Source: Acidobacteriota bacterium | GTDB taxonomy: Bacteria > Acidobacteriota > Terriglobia > Acidiferrales > UBA7541 | Length of the DNA stretch: 5,542 nucleotides | Direction: 5' to 3' | Assembly: GCA_028876695.1 (NCBI GenBank) | Contig: JAGWRH010000245.1 | Span: 1 to 5,542 of the forward strand | Shown: positions 1 to 5,542 of the stretch, in pieces | How positions within the stretch are numbered: the stretch's first letter is position 1 | Layout of the letters: every line of letters begins with the position of its first letter | Translations under genes and position numbers: made by a program | Notes under the pieces: model-generated | Told to the model about the DNA's origin: nothing | Database searches by the model: none | The model's input: only the letters and a program-made list of their open reading frames with translations

Positions 1-92
1 CCCTGACACGGACCCGAGCACGTCGGGCGCGGGTGTGGACGGTGCGAAGGATGCGGCACTCGGCCTGCTTATTCCACCAAGCAGCATGCGGA

Positions 93-159
93 TTTTCCGC
101 TCAGCGGATCGGGCGATGCTATTTTTCCGCGCGGGCGATGCGCGGCCAAGCTTTTCCGC
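93..159 (+). repeat. Three TTTTCCGC copies spaced 30 and 29 bp
   Basis: The octamer TTTTCCGC occurs at 93-100, 123-130 and 152-159. The spacing is close to three helical turns, so all copies would face the same side of the DNA. The sequence between them is only partly related: GGGCGATGC occurs in the first two units but at different offsets. This is therefore a periodic motif and not a true tandem repeat. It overlaps the 15-bp inverted repeat. Chance in a short region is possible. Confidence 0.4.
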
Positions 160-190
160 CTCAAACTACCCCCGACCGCGCATCGCCCGC
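131..190. repeat. Perfect 15-bp inverted repeat with 30-nt loop
   Basis: The left arm GCGGGCGATGCGCGG (131-145) is the exact reverse complement of the right arm at 176-190, with 30 nt between them. Pairing stops on both sides of the arms. A partial third copy of the core (GGGCGATGC) lies at 111-119, and a degraded copy of the right arm (CATCGCGC) follows at 191-198. Neither strand has a T-run after the stem, so it is not a standard intrinsic terminator. It could stabilise the 3' end of the dehydrogenase mRNA, be a REP-like palindrome, or bind a protein. Confidence 0.6.
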
Positions 191-267
191 CATCGCGCTA
201 CCCCCATTGGCTTCGCGACCTCGAACCGGTTTACAGAACGGCGGCCGAAGTGAACCGTTTGGCGGCG

Positions 268-2349
268 TTATTTTTTCTGCTGCGATTGCTGGACGTTGTA
301 GGCCTGCCACTCGATCGAGACGATGTAGTCGTGAATGGCTTGCACGTCCTGCGCGCTGAGGACATTTTTCCAGGGCGGCATGCCGGCGTTCTGAAACAGG
401 CCATCGAGGACGATGCGCTGAAATTCCGCATGCGTTTCGGGCGAAAGGCGGCGCAGATCGGGCGCGAGGCTGCGGTCCATATTCAAGTGGCATGAGGAGC
501 AGTGATCCTTGAAAAGCCGCGCACCCTGCTGGAGGGTCTGCGGCGTTCCGGTTTGCGCGGGCGGTTTCGGGAAAGGCGGAAGCGGCGGCAGGAGCGGCGG
601 GACGGGCGTGGGCCCGCCATCGAGCCTGAAAGCGAGGATGCGGCCGTCGTTGCCTCGCTGATAGGCGGCGCTGGCGGGATGGGCGAAGTTCCATCCGCCG
701 CCGCCCCATGCGGCCATCACCGCGATGTACTGCACGCCATCGATTTCGTAGGTCATGGGCGCGGCGCCGATGGATGAGCCGGTGAAGATTTGCTTCAACT
801 TTTCACCCGTTCGGGCGTTGAAAGCGCAAAAATATCCGACGCCATTTCCCTGGAACACCAGCCCGCCGGCCGTGGATAGCACGCCCGAGCGGTCCCACCA
901 ATCGGACTGCAAAACGTTCCACACCGCTTTGCCGCGCAGCGGATCCCACGCGCGCAAGATCGAGTTGCCGGAAAAAATCGTGGTCTGTCCATTCTCGATG
1001 GCGGGAATGTACACGAGTCCGGTTTGCGGATCGTAGGACATGGGATTCCAATTGTGTCCGCCCATGGGCGAAGGTTCCACGTAACGCTTGCCGTTGTAGG
1101 AATATTTGTAGGAGCGCGCGTCAGGGGTTTCGACGGGACGGCCAGTTTTCAAGTCGATGTATTTGGCCCAGGTGACCGGGACGAAGGGATTCGCGGACAG
1201 GACTTTGCCGGTTTTGCGATCGATGATGAGGAAGAAGCCGGGCTTGGGCGCTTGCAGGATCACTTTATGCAGCGCGCCGTCGATCTTCAGGCTGGTGAGA
1301 ATCATCGGCTGGACGACGTCGTAATCCCACTGGTCGCCGGGAACTTCCTGGTAATACCAGATCATGCGCCCGGTATCGGGATTGAGCGCGATGAGCGAGG
1401 AGATGTAGAGATTGTCTCCGCCGGACGGGCTGCGCTGTTCGCGATTGAAGAATGTGCCGTTGCCGGTGCCGAAATACACCTGGTTCAGCTCGGGATCGTA
1501 TTGAATGGCGTCCCAGACGGTGCCGCCACCTCCCATTTTCCAGTCGCTTTTCGGATCCCAGGTCTGGGCGGCTTTTTTCAGCTCGGGATTTTCATACGGC
1601 TTACCCGGGGCGGGCGGGACGGTGAAGAAGCGCCAGGCGAGTTTGCCGGTATTCAGGTAGTAGGCGCTGACGTATCCGCGGGCATCGAATTCGCCGCCCG
1701 CATTGCCGATGATCACCACGCGATGCGCCACTTCCGGCGCGCCGGTGCTGGAATAACCCTTGGTGTGATCGACGAGAGTATCGACCTTCCAGATGACGCG
1801 GCCGGTGCGCGCGTCGAGGGCGAAGAGATGGCCGTCGTACGACGCGACGTACACCTTGCCTTCCCACACGGCCACGCCGCGATTGTCTTCATCGCAGCAG
1901 GTGTGCTGATTCACCTCCATATTATTGTGCGGATCGAAAGTCCAGATCGGTAGCCCGGTGCGCGCATCGAGCGCGTAGACTTCGCCGACCGGGCCGCTCG
2001 TGTACATCACTCCGTCGACGACGATCGGGGTGGCCTCGAGAGCGCGGACCGTGCGCGTCTTGTATTCCCAGGCGAAGCCGAGGCGCGAGACGTTGGACAA
2101 GTTGATTTGCGTGAGCGGCGAATAGTAGCCGCGGCCGAAATCGCGTCCGGAGGTGAGCCATTCGCCGGGATGCCGGTCGGCGGACATCAGCCGCTTCAGA
2201 TTGATTTGCCCGAAGGAGCGCGGCGTAGAGGCTCGCGCGCGCGTCTGCGCGAGGGATTTGGCCGCGCCACAGGCGAACGGCGGTGCGACGATTGCGAAAA
2301 TCAGCGATAGGGTCGCGGCTTTACGATTCACGGGCAGGGGCCCTCCCAT
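268..2349 (-). CDS. Exported PQQ-dependent quinohemoprotein alcohol dehydrogenase with C-terminal cytochrome c domain
   Basis: The 693-residue product should oxidise an alcohol or related substrate in the periplasm through PQQ and pass electrons to its own haem c. A basic start and hydrophobic stretch (about 7-30) form a signal peptide. The eight-bladed propeller spans about 60-578. Visible motifs are the vicinal pair Cys151-Cys152 before NRGVAVW, the PQQ-contact TGAP (202-205), metal ligand Glu220 in GGEF, Trp279 under PQQ, metal ligand Asn297 in GTGNG, and catalytic Asp342 in WDYD. Asp344, two residues on, is the extra acid typical of lanthanide-dependent quinoproteins. A proline-rich linker (580-598) leads to the cytochrome domain, with CSSCH at 617-621 and likely axial Met657. 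All expected parts are present and the length is normal for type II quinohemoproteins. The ATG at 2347-2349 has a poorly spaced SD; a GTG at 2329-2331 (687 residues) is better served. Substrate is unknown. No PQQ biosynthesis genes are in the window. Confidence 0.93.
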   Translation of the reverse strand: MGGPLPVNRKAATLSLIFAIVAPPFACGAAKSLAQTRARASTPRSFGQINLKRLMSADRHPGEWLTSGRDFGRGYYSPLTQINLSNVSRLGFAWEYKTRTVRALEATPIVVDGVMYTSGPVGEVYALDARTGLPIWTFDPHNNMEVNQHTCCDEDNRGVAVWEGKVYVASYDGHLFALDARTGRVIWKVDTLVDHTKGYSSTGAPEVAHRVVIIGNAGGEFDARGYVSAYYLNTGKLAWRFFTVPPAPGKPYENPELKKAAQTWDPKSDWKMGGGGTVWDAIQYDPELNQVYFGTGNGTFFNREQRSPSGGDNLYISSLIALNPDTGRMIWYYQEVPGDQWDYDVVQPMILTSLKIDGALHKVILQAPKPGFFLIIDRKTGKVLSANPFVPVTWAKYIDLKTGRPVETPDARSYKYSYNGKRYVEPSPMGGHNWNPMSYDPQTGLVYIPAIENGQTTIFSGNSILRAWDPLRGKAVWNVLQSDWWDRSGVLSTAGGLVFQGNGVGYFCAFNARTGEKLKQIFTGSSIGAAPMTYEIDGVQYIAVMAAWGGGGWNFAHPASAAYQRGNDGRILAFRLDGGPTPVPPLLPPLPPFPKPPAQTGTPQTLQQGARLFKDHCSSCHLNMDRSLAPDLRRLSPETHAEFQRIVLDGLFQNAGMPPWKNVLSAQDVQAIHDYIVSIEWQAYNVQQSQQKK
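2341..2347 (-). promoter_or_regulatory. Shine-Dalgarno favouring a GTG start for the dehydrogenase
   Basis: On the minus strand GGGAGGG overlaps the upstream ATG (2347-2349) and lies 9 nt before a GTG at 2329-2331. The only SD-like bases before the ATG (GAAGG) abut it with no spacer. Starting at the GTG also puts the basic residues NRK directly at the N-terminus of the signal peptide. The true start may therefore be 2331, not 2349. Confidence 0.5.
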
Positions 2350-2385
2350 CCTTCGTTAATTCAGCAGCGCTTTTCGCACATCCGG

Positions 2386-3366
2386 CTACTGCGAACTCCA
2401 AATCGAAGGCATGTTGTAGGGAACCTGTGCCATCGTGGCTTCGATCTGGAAGATTTTTCCGCCGCGAATCTTGAAGAGCTCCAGTATGCAGAGGCTGCTC
2501 GGCGTGCGAAACGGAGATTCCAACTCGCGGCCATCGGTGAGCTTGTATTTGGAGACGTTTCCGCTGTGGTCGAGGAAGACGCGAGCGAGGATCAGGCCGC
2601 GATCGAGATCGACGAGGGGAAAGCCGCGGCTGCGGGCGCGATCGTCGTAATAGAAGTAGCCGGTCTTGAACTGGGCTTCGCAGCCGAGATTGGTGACCGG
2701 GAAAATGTGGTAGGAGGGATTGTTGGTGGACTGCATGGCGTTTTCTTCGCGGTTGCAATCGGGATCGAAGGTGGTGTGGATCGCGCCGTTGTTGCGCTGC
2801 AGGGTATCGAAGTAGCCGCGCACCAACTGGATCATTTTGGCGCGCGGGGTGCGCTGGTTTTGCGGCAGGATGCCGTCGAACCAGCCCCGCTTGGCGAAAT
2901 GGTCGAGAGCGGGCGGGCCAATGAGCCCGGAAGGCCGCGCGACCACCGTTTCGATTTCGGCGATTTTGCCGCCGGCGATCGTCATGCGCATGGCGTAGGG
3001 CGAGTTGGTTTTCGCCTCCTGGACCACGCCGAGATAGCCGACAACGCCCTCGGGAACGTCGGCGAATCGCACGCCGCCGGGGCCCATGGCGGTGAGGGTG
3101 TTCCACAGGCCGTCGCCGACTTTGAGGAAGACGTTGTTCTCGCTGAATTTGTAGTTCGCGGCGAGCGGCAGGCCGGCGGGCTTGTGCGCGGCGAGCGCCT
3201 GGAGATATTGATCGAGGAAGCCGTAGAGGCACTGGCGATCGCATGCGTTCGCCGCGGCGGCTGCATTCGCGCGGGCGGCGCGGTTTCGCGCATGAGCCGG
3301 CGGCGCGAGCAAGACTGGCGCGATGGCGACAAAGCACACTAGAACGGCGAGGAAGCATCGGCGCAT
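2386..3366 (-). CDS. Exported protein of unknown function, two tandem NTF2-like halves
   Basis: The product is 326 residues with a clear signal peptide (MRR, hydrophobic core 4-21, probable cleavage after AHA at 24-26) and an alanine-rich spacer. I do not recognise a named function. Two halves look alike: residues 46-144 and 178-316 each begin with an amphipathic helix (YLQAL / YFDTL), continue to an E-N motif (FSENN 74-78 / REENA 206-210), and end in a matching strand pair (GGKIAEIETVVARP 132-145; GGKIFQIEATMAQVP 302-316). This pattern fits the NTF2/SnoaL-like cone fold; the resemblance to uncharacterised DUF8021-type proteins is from memory. Five cysteines remain after export (42, 46, 204, 229, 293) and could form disulfides. 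There is no CxxCH haem motif. It starts 36 bp upstream of the dehydrogenase gene on the same strand, so co-transcription is likely. A longer form from 3399 lacks the SD and gives the signal peptide an extra leader, so the ATG at 3364-3366 was chosen. Confidence 0.82.
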   Translation of the reverse strand: MRRCFLAVLVCFVAIAPVLLAPPAHARNRAARANAAAAANACDRQCLYGFLDQYLQALAAHKPAGLPLAANYKFSENNVFLKVGDGLWNTLTAMGPGGVRFADVPEGVVGYLGVVQEAKTNSPYAMRMTIAGGKIAEIETVVARPSGLIGPPALDHFAKRGWFDGILPQNQRTPRAKMIQLVRGYFDTLQRNNGAIHTTFDPDCNREENAMQSTNNPSYHIFPVTNLGCEAQFKTGYFYYDDRARSRGFPLVDLDRGLILARVFLDHSGNVSKYKLTDGRELESPFRTPSSLCILELFKIRGGKIFQIEATMAQVPYNMPSIWSSQ

Positions 3367-3371
3367 AAATT

Positions 3372-3378
3372 CTCCCTT
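3372..3378 (-). promoter_or_regulatory. Shine-Dalgarno of the NTF2-like gene
   Basis: AAGGGAG on the minus strand sits 5 nt before the ATG at 3364-3366. It decides this start over the in-frame ATG 33 bp upstream at 3397-3399, and the resulting product begins directly with a signal peptide. Confidence 0.75.
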
Positions 3379-3484
3379 CCGAATGAGCGACGAAAGCACT
3401 GTGGGCAGAGCCGCCCCATAAAACAGGTGTAGCGAATGCGAGAGTGTACATCACTGGAACCGGATCGCATCAAGGATTTGGCCG

Positions 3485-3529
3485 CTCGGGCCGGCGCTTC
3501 GCGCCCGCGCTGGTGGCAAACCGGCCGAG
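3485..3529. repeat. Nested inverted repeat in the divergent intergenic region
   Basis: The left arm CTCGGGCCGG (3485-3494) pairs with CCGGCCGAG (3521-3529) over 9 bp with one bulged G. Inside lies a second, overlapping hairpin, GGCGC (3493-3497), TTC loop, GCGCC (3501-3505). It is upstream of DUF4256 and of the divergent pair. In such GC-rich DNA some pairing is expected by chance. An operator or leader structure is possible but unproven. Confidence 0.3.
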
Positions 3530-3603
3530 GATAAGCGAAACTTGGGGGCCGTGACCCGCGGGGGCGAGCGCCTGTAGATAGCGGAGCGCATGGGACGAAA
3601 ATC

Positions 3604-3609
3604 GAGGGA
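3604..3609 (+). promoter_or_regulatory. Shine-Dalgarno of the DUF4256 gene
   Basis: GAGGGA lies 7 nt before the ATG at 3617-3619. An in-frame ATG at 3590 has only GGAG with a 3-nt spacer and would add nine residues rich in Arg and Ser, so the downstream start is preferred. Confidence 0.6.
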
Positions 3610-3616
3610 ACGATCC

Positions 3617-4192
3617 ATGAAAAACGCCAAGCCGAAGAAAGAGGAATTGTCTCCGCAACGCGCGGAGCGGCTGCTCAGAACGCTGAAAGAGCGATTTGAG
3701 GAAAATATGCGCCGGCATGCGGGTCTGGAGTGGGCTAAAGTGCAGGCGCGGCTGGAGGCGAACACGGGGAAACTGCGGTCGATTCATGAAATGGAAGCGA
3801 CGGGCGGCGAGCCGGACGTGGTGCGGCACGATCCCAAGACGGGCGAGTACGTTTTTTGCGATTGCGCCGCGGAAAGCCCGAAAGAGCGAAGAAGCGTTTG
3901 TTACGACCGGCAAGCGCAGGAGGAACGAAAAGAGTTCAAGCCCAAAAATAACGCCGTGGATATGGCTGCCGCCATGGGCGTCGAGCTTTTGACCGAAGAA
4001 CAGTATCGAGAGTTGCAGAAACTGGGCGAGTTCGACACGAAGACATCGAGTTGGGTGAAGACTCCCGCGGAAATCCGCAAGCTGGGCGGGGCGCTATTTT
4101 GCGACCGCCGATACGATACGGTGTTCGTCTATCACAACGGAGCGGAATCGTATTACGCCGCGCGAGGATTCCGGGGGTCGCTGCGGGTCTGA
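3617..4192 (+). CDS. DUF4256 family protein, function unknown
   Basis: The 191-residue product matches what I know of the DUF4256 family (about 185-190 residues, cytosolic, no assigned biochemical role). It has no signal peptide or membrane segment. The N-terminus is lysine-rich and leads into an amphipathic helix (about 15-50) with the family run GLEWAKVQARLE (37-48). Next come MEATGGEPDVV (59-69), CAAESPKERRSVCYD (83-97), KPKNNAVDMAAAMG (108-121), LLTEEQYRELQKLGEFDTKTSSW (124-146) and a very conserved C-terminal block, CDRRYDTVFVYHNGAESYY (162-180). The cysteines are at 81, 83, 95 and 162; whether they bind a metal is unknown. The next gene starts 153 bp downstream behind its own likely promoter, so the two are probably not one operon. 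It is complete, with no frameshift. An alternative start at 3590 would give 200 residues. Confidence 0.88.
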   Translation: MKNAKPKKEELSPQRAERLLRTLKERFEENMRRHAGLEWAKVQARLEANTGKLRSIHEMEATGGEPDVVRHDPKTGEYVFCDCAAESPKERRSVCYDRQAQEERKEFKPKNNAVDMAAAMGVELLTEEQYRELQKLGEFDTKTSSWVKTPAEIRKLGGALFCDRRYDTVFVYHNGAESYYAARGFRGSLRV

Positions 4193-4253
4193 GTTTTTTG
4201 GCGAGTGCGAGCATCCATCGAGCGATCATTCCCTGGATTGCGAGCCGCTCAAG

Positions 4254-4282
4254 TTGCCGCGCGCGGGTTACGAGTCTATGAT
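4254..4282 (+). promoter_or_regulatory. Candidate sigma70-type promoter for the Mrp gene
   Basis: TTGCCG (4254-4259) and TATGAT (4277-4282) are separated by exactly 17 bp. They match the TTGACA/TATAAT consensus at 4 and 5 of 6 positions. Transcription would begin near 4289, leaving a leader of about 55 nt before the ATG at 4346. The site lies between the DUF4256 stop and the Mrp gene, and supports separate expression of the latter. Promoter consensus in this organism is assumed to be the general bacterial one. Confidence 0.45.
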
Positions 4283-4334
4283 GGGATGTTGCGCGTAACG
4301 GCGCGAGACGCGCGTGGCGCAGCGGAATTCATTC

Positions 4335-4340
4335 GAAAGG
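4335..4340 (+). promoter_or_regulatory. Shine-Dalgarno of the Mrp gene
   Basis: GAAAGG lies 5 nt before the ATG at 4346-4348. It supports this start over the upstream in-frame GTG at 4205 and ATG at 4286, both of which would add residues not typical of the family. Confidence 0.6.
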
Positions 4341-4345
4341 CAATC

Positions 4346-5428
4346 ATGGCCAGCGGGGCAAGCGAAGCGGCGGTGCTCGAAGCATTGCGCGGCGTGATCG
4401 ATCCGGAGCTGCATAAGGACATCGTCACGCTGAAGATGGTGAAGCTGGTGCAGGTGAACGACGGCATTGTATCGCTGCAGGTTACGCTGACGACGCCGGC
4501 GTGCCCGCTTCGCGAGACGATCGAAAAAGATATTCGCGCGGCGCTGGGGAAGGTGGCGGGCGTAAAGGACGTGATGCTGCGCTTCGACTCGTCCGTTCCG
4601 GAAGGCCGGCGGCTGCAGGACAAAGCGCCGATTGCCGGAGTGAAAAATATCGTTGCCGTCGCGAGCGGCAAGGGCGGCGTGGGGAAGACGACCGTCGCCG
4701 TAAATCTGGCGATTGCGCTGCGACAAATGGGCGCGGCCGTGGGGCTGCTCGATGCCGACGTGTACGGGCCAAACGTGCCGGTGATGCTCGGCACCACGGA
4801 GCAGCCCAAAGCGCTGGATGAAAAGACGATCATCCCCGTGCAGACGTACGGCGTGAAGATGATTTCGATGGGGCTGCTGAATCCGGGCGATAAGCCGCTG
4901 GTATGGCGCGGGCCGATGCTGCACAGCGTGATCCAGCAGTTTTTGCGCAGCGTGCGCTGGGGCCAGCTGGATTATTTGATCGTGGATTTGCCGCCGGGCA
5001 CGGGCGACGTGCAATTGAGCCTGATTCAGAGCGTGGCCGTGAGCGGAGCGGTGATTGTGACCACTCCCTCGATCGTGGCGCTGGCGGACGTTCGCAAAGC
5101 CGTGGAGATGTTTCGTCAAGTGAACGTGGAAATTATCGGCGTGGTGGAAAATATGAGCTACTTCGCCTGCCCGCATTGCCAGGGGCGCATCGACGTGTTC
5201 GGGCACGGCGAAGGCGAGCGTATGGCCAAGCAGTTCGACGTGCCATTTCTCGGCGAGATCGAAATCGATCCGCAGATTCGCATCGGCGGCGACACCGGCA
5301 AGCCCGTCGCTTCATTGGGACAGGACGCGTCCGGCGCGAAGAGCATGTACGCGATGGCGTGCAAGGTCGCGGCGCGCATATCCGTAGTGAATTTGTCGGC
5401 GACGGCGCCGGTGGTGGAAATATTGTAA
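4346..5428 (+). CDS. mrp: Mrp/ApbC/NBP35-family Fe-S cluster carrier ATPase with N-terminal DUF59 domain
   Basis: The 360-residue product is a cytosolic P-loop ATPase of the family that binds and hands over [4Fe-4S] clusters to target apoproteins, normally as a dimer. Residues about 6-80 are a DUF59/MIP18 domain (VIDPELHKDIVTLKMV; Cys53 in TTPACPLRETI). The ATPase domain has the deviant Walker A GKGGVGKTT (108-116) with signature Lys109, a switch segment LLDADVYGPNVP (134-145), and Walker B-like DLPPGTGD (214-221). The cluster-binding CPHC lies at 275-278 after VVENMSYFA. Length and order of parts are normal for bacterial Mrp, and all key residues are intact. A GTG at 4205 gives 407 residues, but the extra 47 lack family character and would start upstream of the likely promoter. 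The gene is not next to suf or isc genes in this window. Symbol mrp (apbC in some genomes) is by family resemblance. Confidence 0.95.
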   Translation: MASGASEAAVLEALRGVIDPELHKDIVTLKMVKLVQVNDGIVSLQVTLTTPACPLRETIEKDIRAALGKVAGVKDVMLRFDSSVPEGRRLQDKAPIAGVKNIVAVASGKGGVGKTTVAVNLAIALRQMGAAVGLLDADVYGPNVPVMLGTTEQPKALDEKTIIPVQTYGVKMISMGLLNPGDKPLVWRGPMLHSVIQQFLRSVRWGQLDYLIVDLPPGTGDVQLSLIQSVAVSGAVIVTTPSIVALADVRKAVEMFRQVNVEIIGVVENMSYFACPHCQGRIDVFGHGEGERMAKQFDVPFLGEIEIDPQIRIGGDTGKPVASLGQDASGAKSMYAMACKVAARISVVNLSATAPVVEIL

Positions 5429-5429
5429 T

Positions 5430-5442
5430 CGCCGCTTCGGCG
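5430..5442 (+). other. Small hairpin just after the Mrp stop codon
   Basis: CGCCG (5430-5434), a CTT loop and CGGCG (5438-5442) form a perfect 5-bp stem starting one base after the TAA. No T-run follows, so it is at best a weak 3'-end structure and not a clear intrinsic terminator. Confidence 0.25.
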
Positions 5443-5500
5443 CGCCAATAGAGCGTTTCGAGTGCAGTGCGACGTTTGTTTCCCGCGAGGAGTAAGGCGC

Positions 5501-5515
5501 CCGCCTGGGAGGCGG
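5501..5515. other. GC-rich hairpin near the right edge
   Basis: CCGCCT (5501-5506), a GGG loop and AGGCGG (5510-5515) give a perfect 6-bp stem about 70 bp after the Mrp gene. No T-run follows on the plus strand. The last ~115 bases of the window show no gene. Confidence 0.25.
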
Positions 5516-5542
5516 CCGCAACATTTGGTTCCATCTCGGAGA

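Larger units (their letters stand above)
1..267. other. Apparently non-coding stretch downstream of the dehydrogenase gene
   Basis: No convincing gene is visible on either strand. On the plus strand one frame is open from the left edge (base 2) to a TGA at 251-253. Its first ~26 residues are unremarkable and the rest is arginine-rich, as expected for a random frame in GC-rich DNA, so a truncated 3' gene end cannot be excluded but is not supported. A minus-strand ATG at 85-87 opens a frame to the left edge without a Shine-Dalgarno sequence. The stretch holds the inverted repeat and the TTTTCCGC copies listed separately, plus a small 6-bp hairpin (CTGCTT 65-70 with AAGCAG 79-84). No U-tract terminator for the minus-strand dehydrogenase gene was found. 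Confidence 0.5.
3367..3616. other. Divergent intergenic region
   Basis: This 250-bp gap separates the minus-strand pair from the plus-strand DUF4256 gene and should hold promoters for both. I found no convincing -35/-10 pair in either direction: the best minus-strand candidate (TTGATG with TACACT) has a 19-bp spacer. A nested inverted repeat lies at 3485-3529. GTGTA occurs twice, at 3427-3431 and 3444-3448. No small ORF with an SD is apparent. Confidence 0.5.

Noticed and set aside
237..259. Possible terminator stem AACGG/CCGTT just after the dehydrogenase stop
   Set aside because: Only 5 bp with a 13-nt loop and no U-tract on the minus strand.
205..260. Possible tRNA remnant (minus-strand GGTTCGA resembles a T-loop)
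   Set aside because: No matching acceptor, anticodon or D-arm pairings; the bases sit beside a palindrome AACCGGTT that explains the resemblance.
1024..1953. 309-codon plus-strand open frame opposite the dehydrogenase
   Set aside because: It is antisense to a gene with unmistakable quinoprotein motifs, and its translation shows no recognisable domain. It results from codon bias in GC-rich DNA.
2250..2275. Lipoprotein lipobox around Cys27 of the dehydrogenase
   Set aside because: The residues before Cys27 are PFA, with Pro where Leu or similar is required at -3, so an ordinary signal peptide is more likely.
2566..3342. 258-codon plus-strand open frame opposite the NTF2-like gene
   Set aside because: It mirrors the real gene, has no signal peptide or domain, and its composition (Gly/Ala/Val/Glu rich) is typical of an antisense shadow.
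2321..3454. 377-codon minus-strand open frame overlapping the NTF2-like gene
   Set aside because: Longer than the called gene but extremely arginine- and proline-rich, without an SD or any fold signature; the called frame has a signal peptide and a good SD.
3427..3475. Possible minus-strand promoter TTGATG with TACACT upstream of the NTF2-like gene
   Set aside because: The spacer is 19 bp and the -10 matches at only 4 positions; not strong enough to annotate.
4181..4199. Possible intrinsic terminator at the T6 run right after the DUF4256 stop
   Set aside because: No stable GC stem could be found directly before the T-run; only 3-bp pairings are available.
4205..4345. N-terminal extension of Mrp from the GTG at 4205
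   Set aside because: No SD, it would start upstream of the likely promoter, and the 47 extra residues are not part of the family, which starts close to the DUF59 domain.
4268..5206. 312-codon minus-strand open frame opposite mrp
   Set aside because: It is antisense to a clear Mrp ATPase, rich in His, Arg and Gln, and without family features.

Overview
The window holds four complete protein-coding genes and three short non-coding stretches. It has a high G+C content and no sign of mobile elements, CRISPR arrays or RNA genes. The gene content (a large PQQ-dependent quinohemoprotein dehydrogenase beside an uncharacterised exported protein, a DUF4256 protein and an Mrp-type ATPase with an N-terminal DUF59 domain) fits a free-living Gram-negative bacterium. 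The style resembles soil Acidobacteriota, but that assignment is an inference from protein flavour and there is no phylogenetic marker to prove it.

Layout: 1-267 is apparently non-coding. It carries a perfect 15-bp inverted repeat and three copies of TTTTCCGC about 30 bp apart. 268-2349 (minus) encodes an exported PQQ alcohol dehydrogenase with a C-terminal cytochrome c domain. 2386-3366 (minus) encodes an exported protein that appears to be two tandem NTF2-like halves. Transcription runs from this gene into the dehydrogenase across a 36-bp gap, so the two are probably one transcription unit. 3367-3616 is a divergent intergenic region. 3617-4192 (plus) is a DUF4256 protein of unknown function. 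4346-5428 (plus) is an Mrp/ApbC/NBP35-family Fe-S carrier ATPase, preceded by a good sigma70-like promoter at 4254-4282. 5429-5542 has only short hairpins.

How the genes work together: the minus-strand pair looks like a periplasmic oxidation unit in which the dehydrogenase oxidises an alcohol or similar substrate through PQQ and passes electrons to its own haem. The upstream protein is a candidate partner of unknown role. The dehydrogenase carries the Asp-x-Asp arrangement (Asp342/Asp344) seen in lanthanide-dependent quinoproteins such as XoxF and PedH, where type II quinohemoprotein alcohol dehydrogenases normally have Thr or Ser at the second position. This lanthanide-signature quinohemoprotein plus its unexplained exported neighbour is the most interesting content. 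The two plus-strand genes look like unrelated housekeeping or orphan genes.
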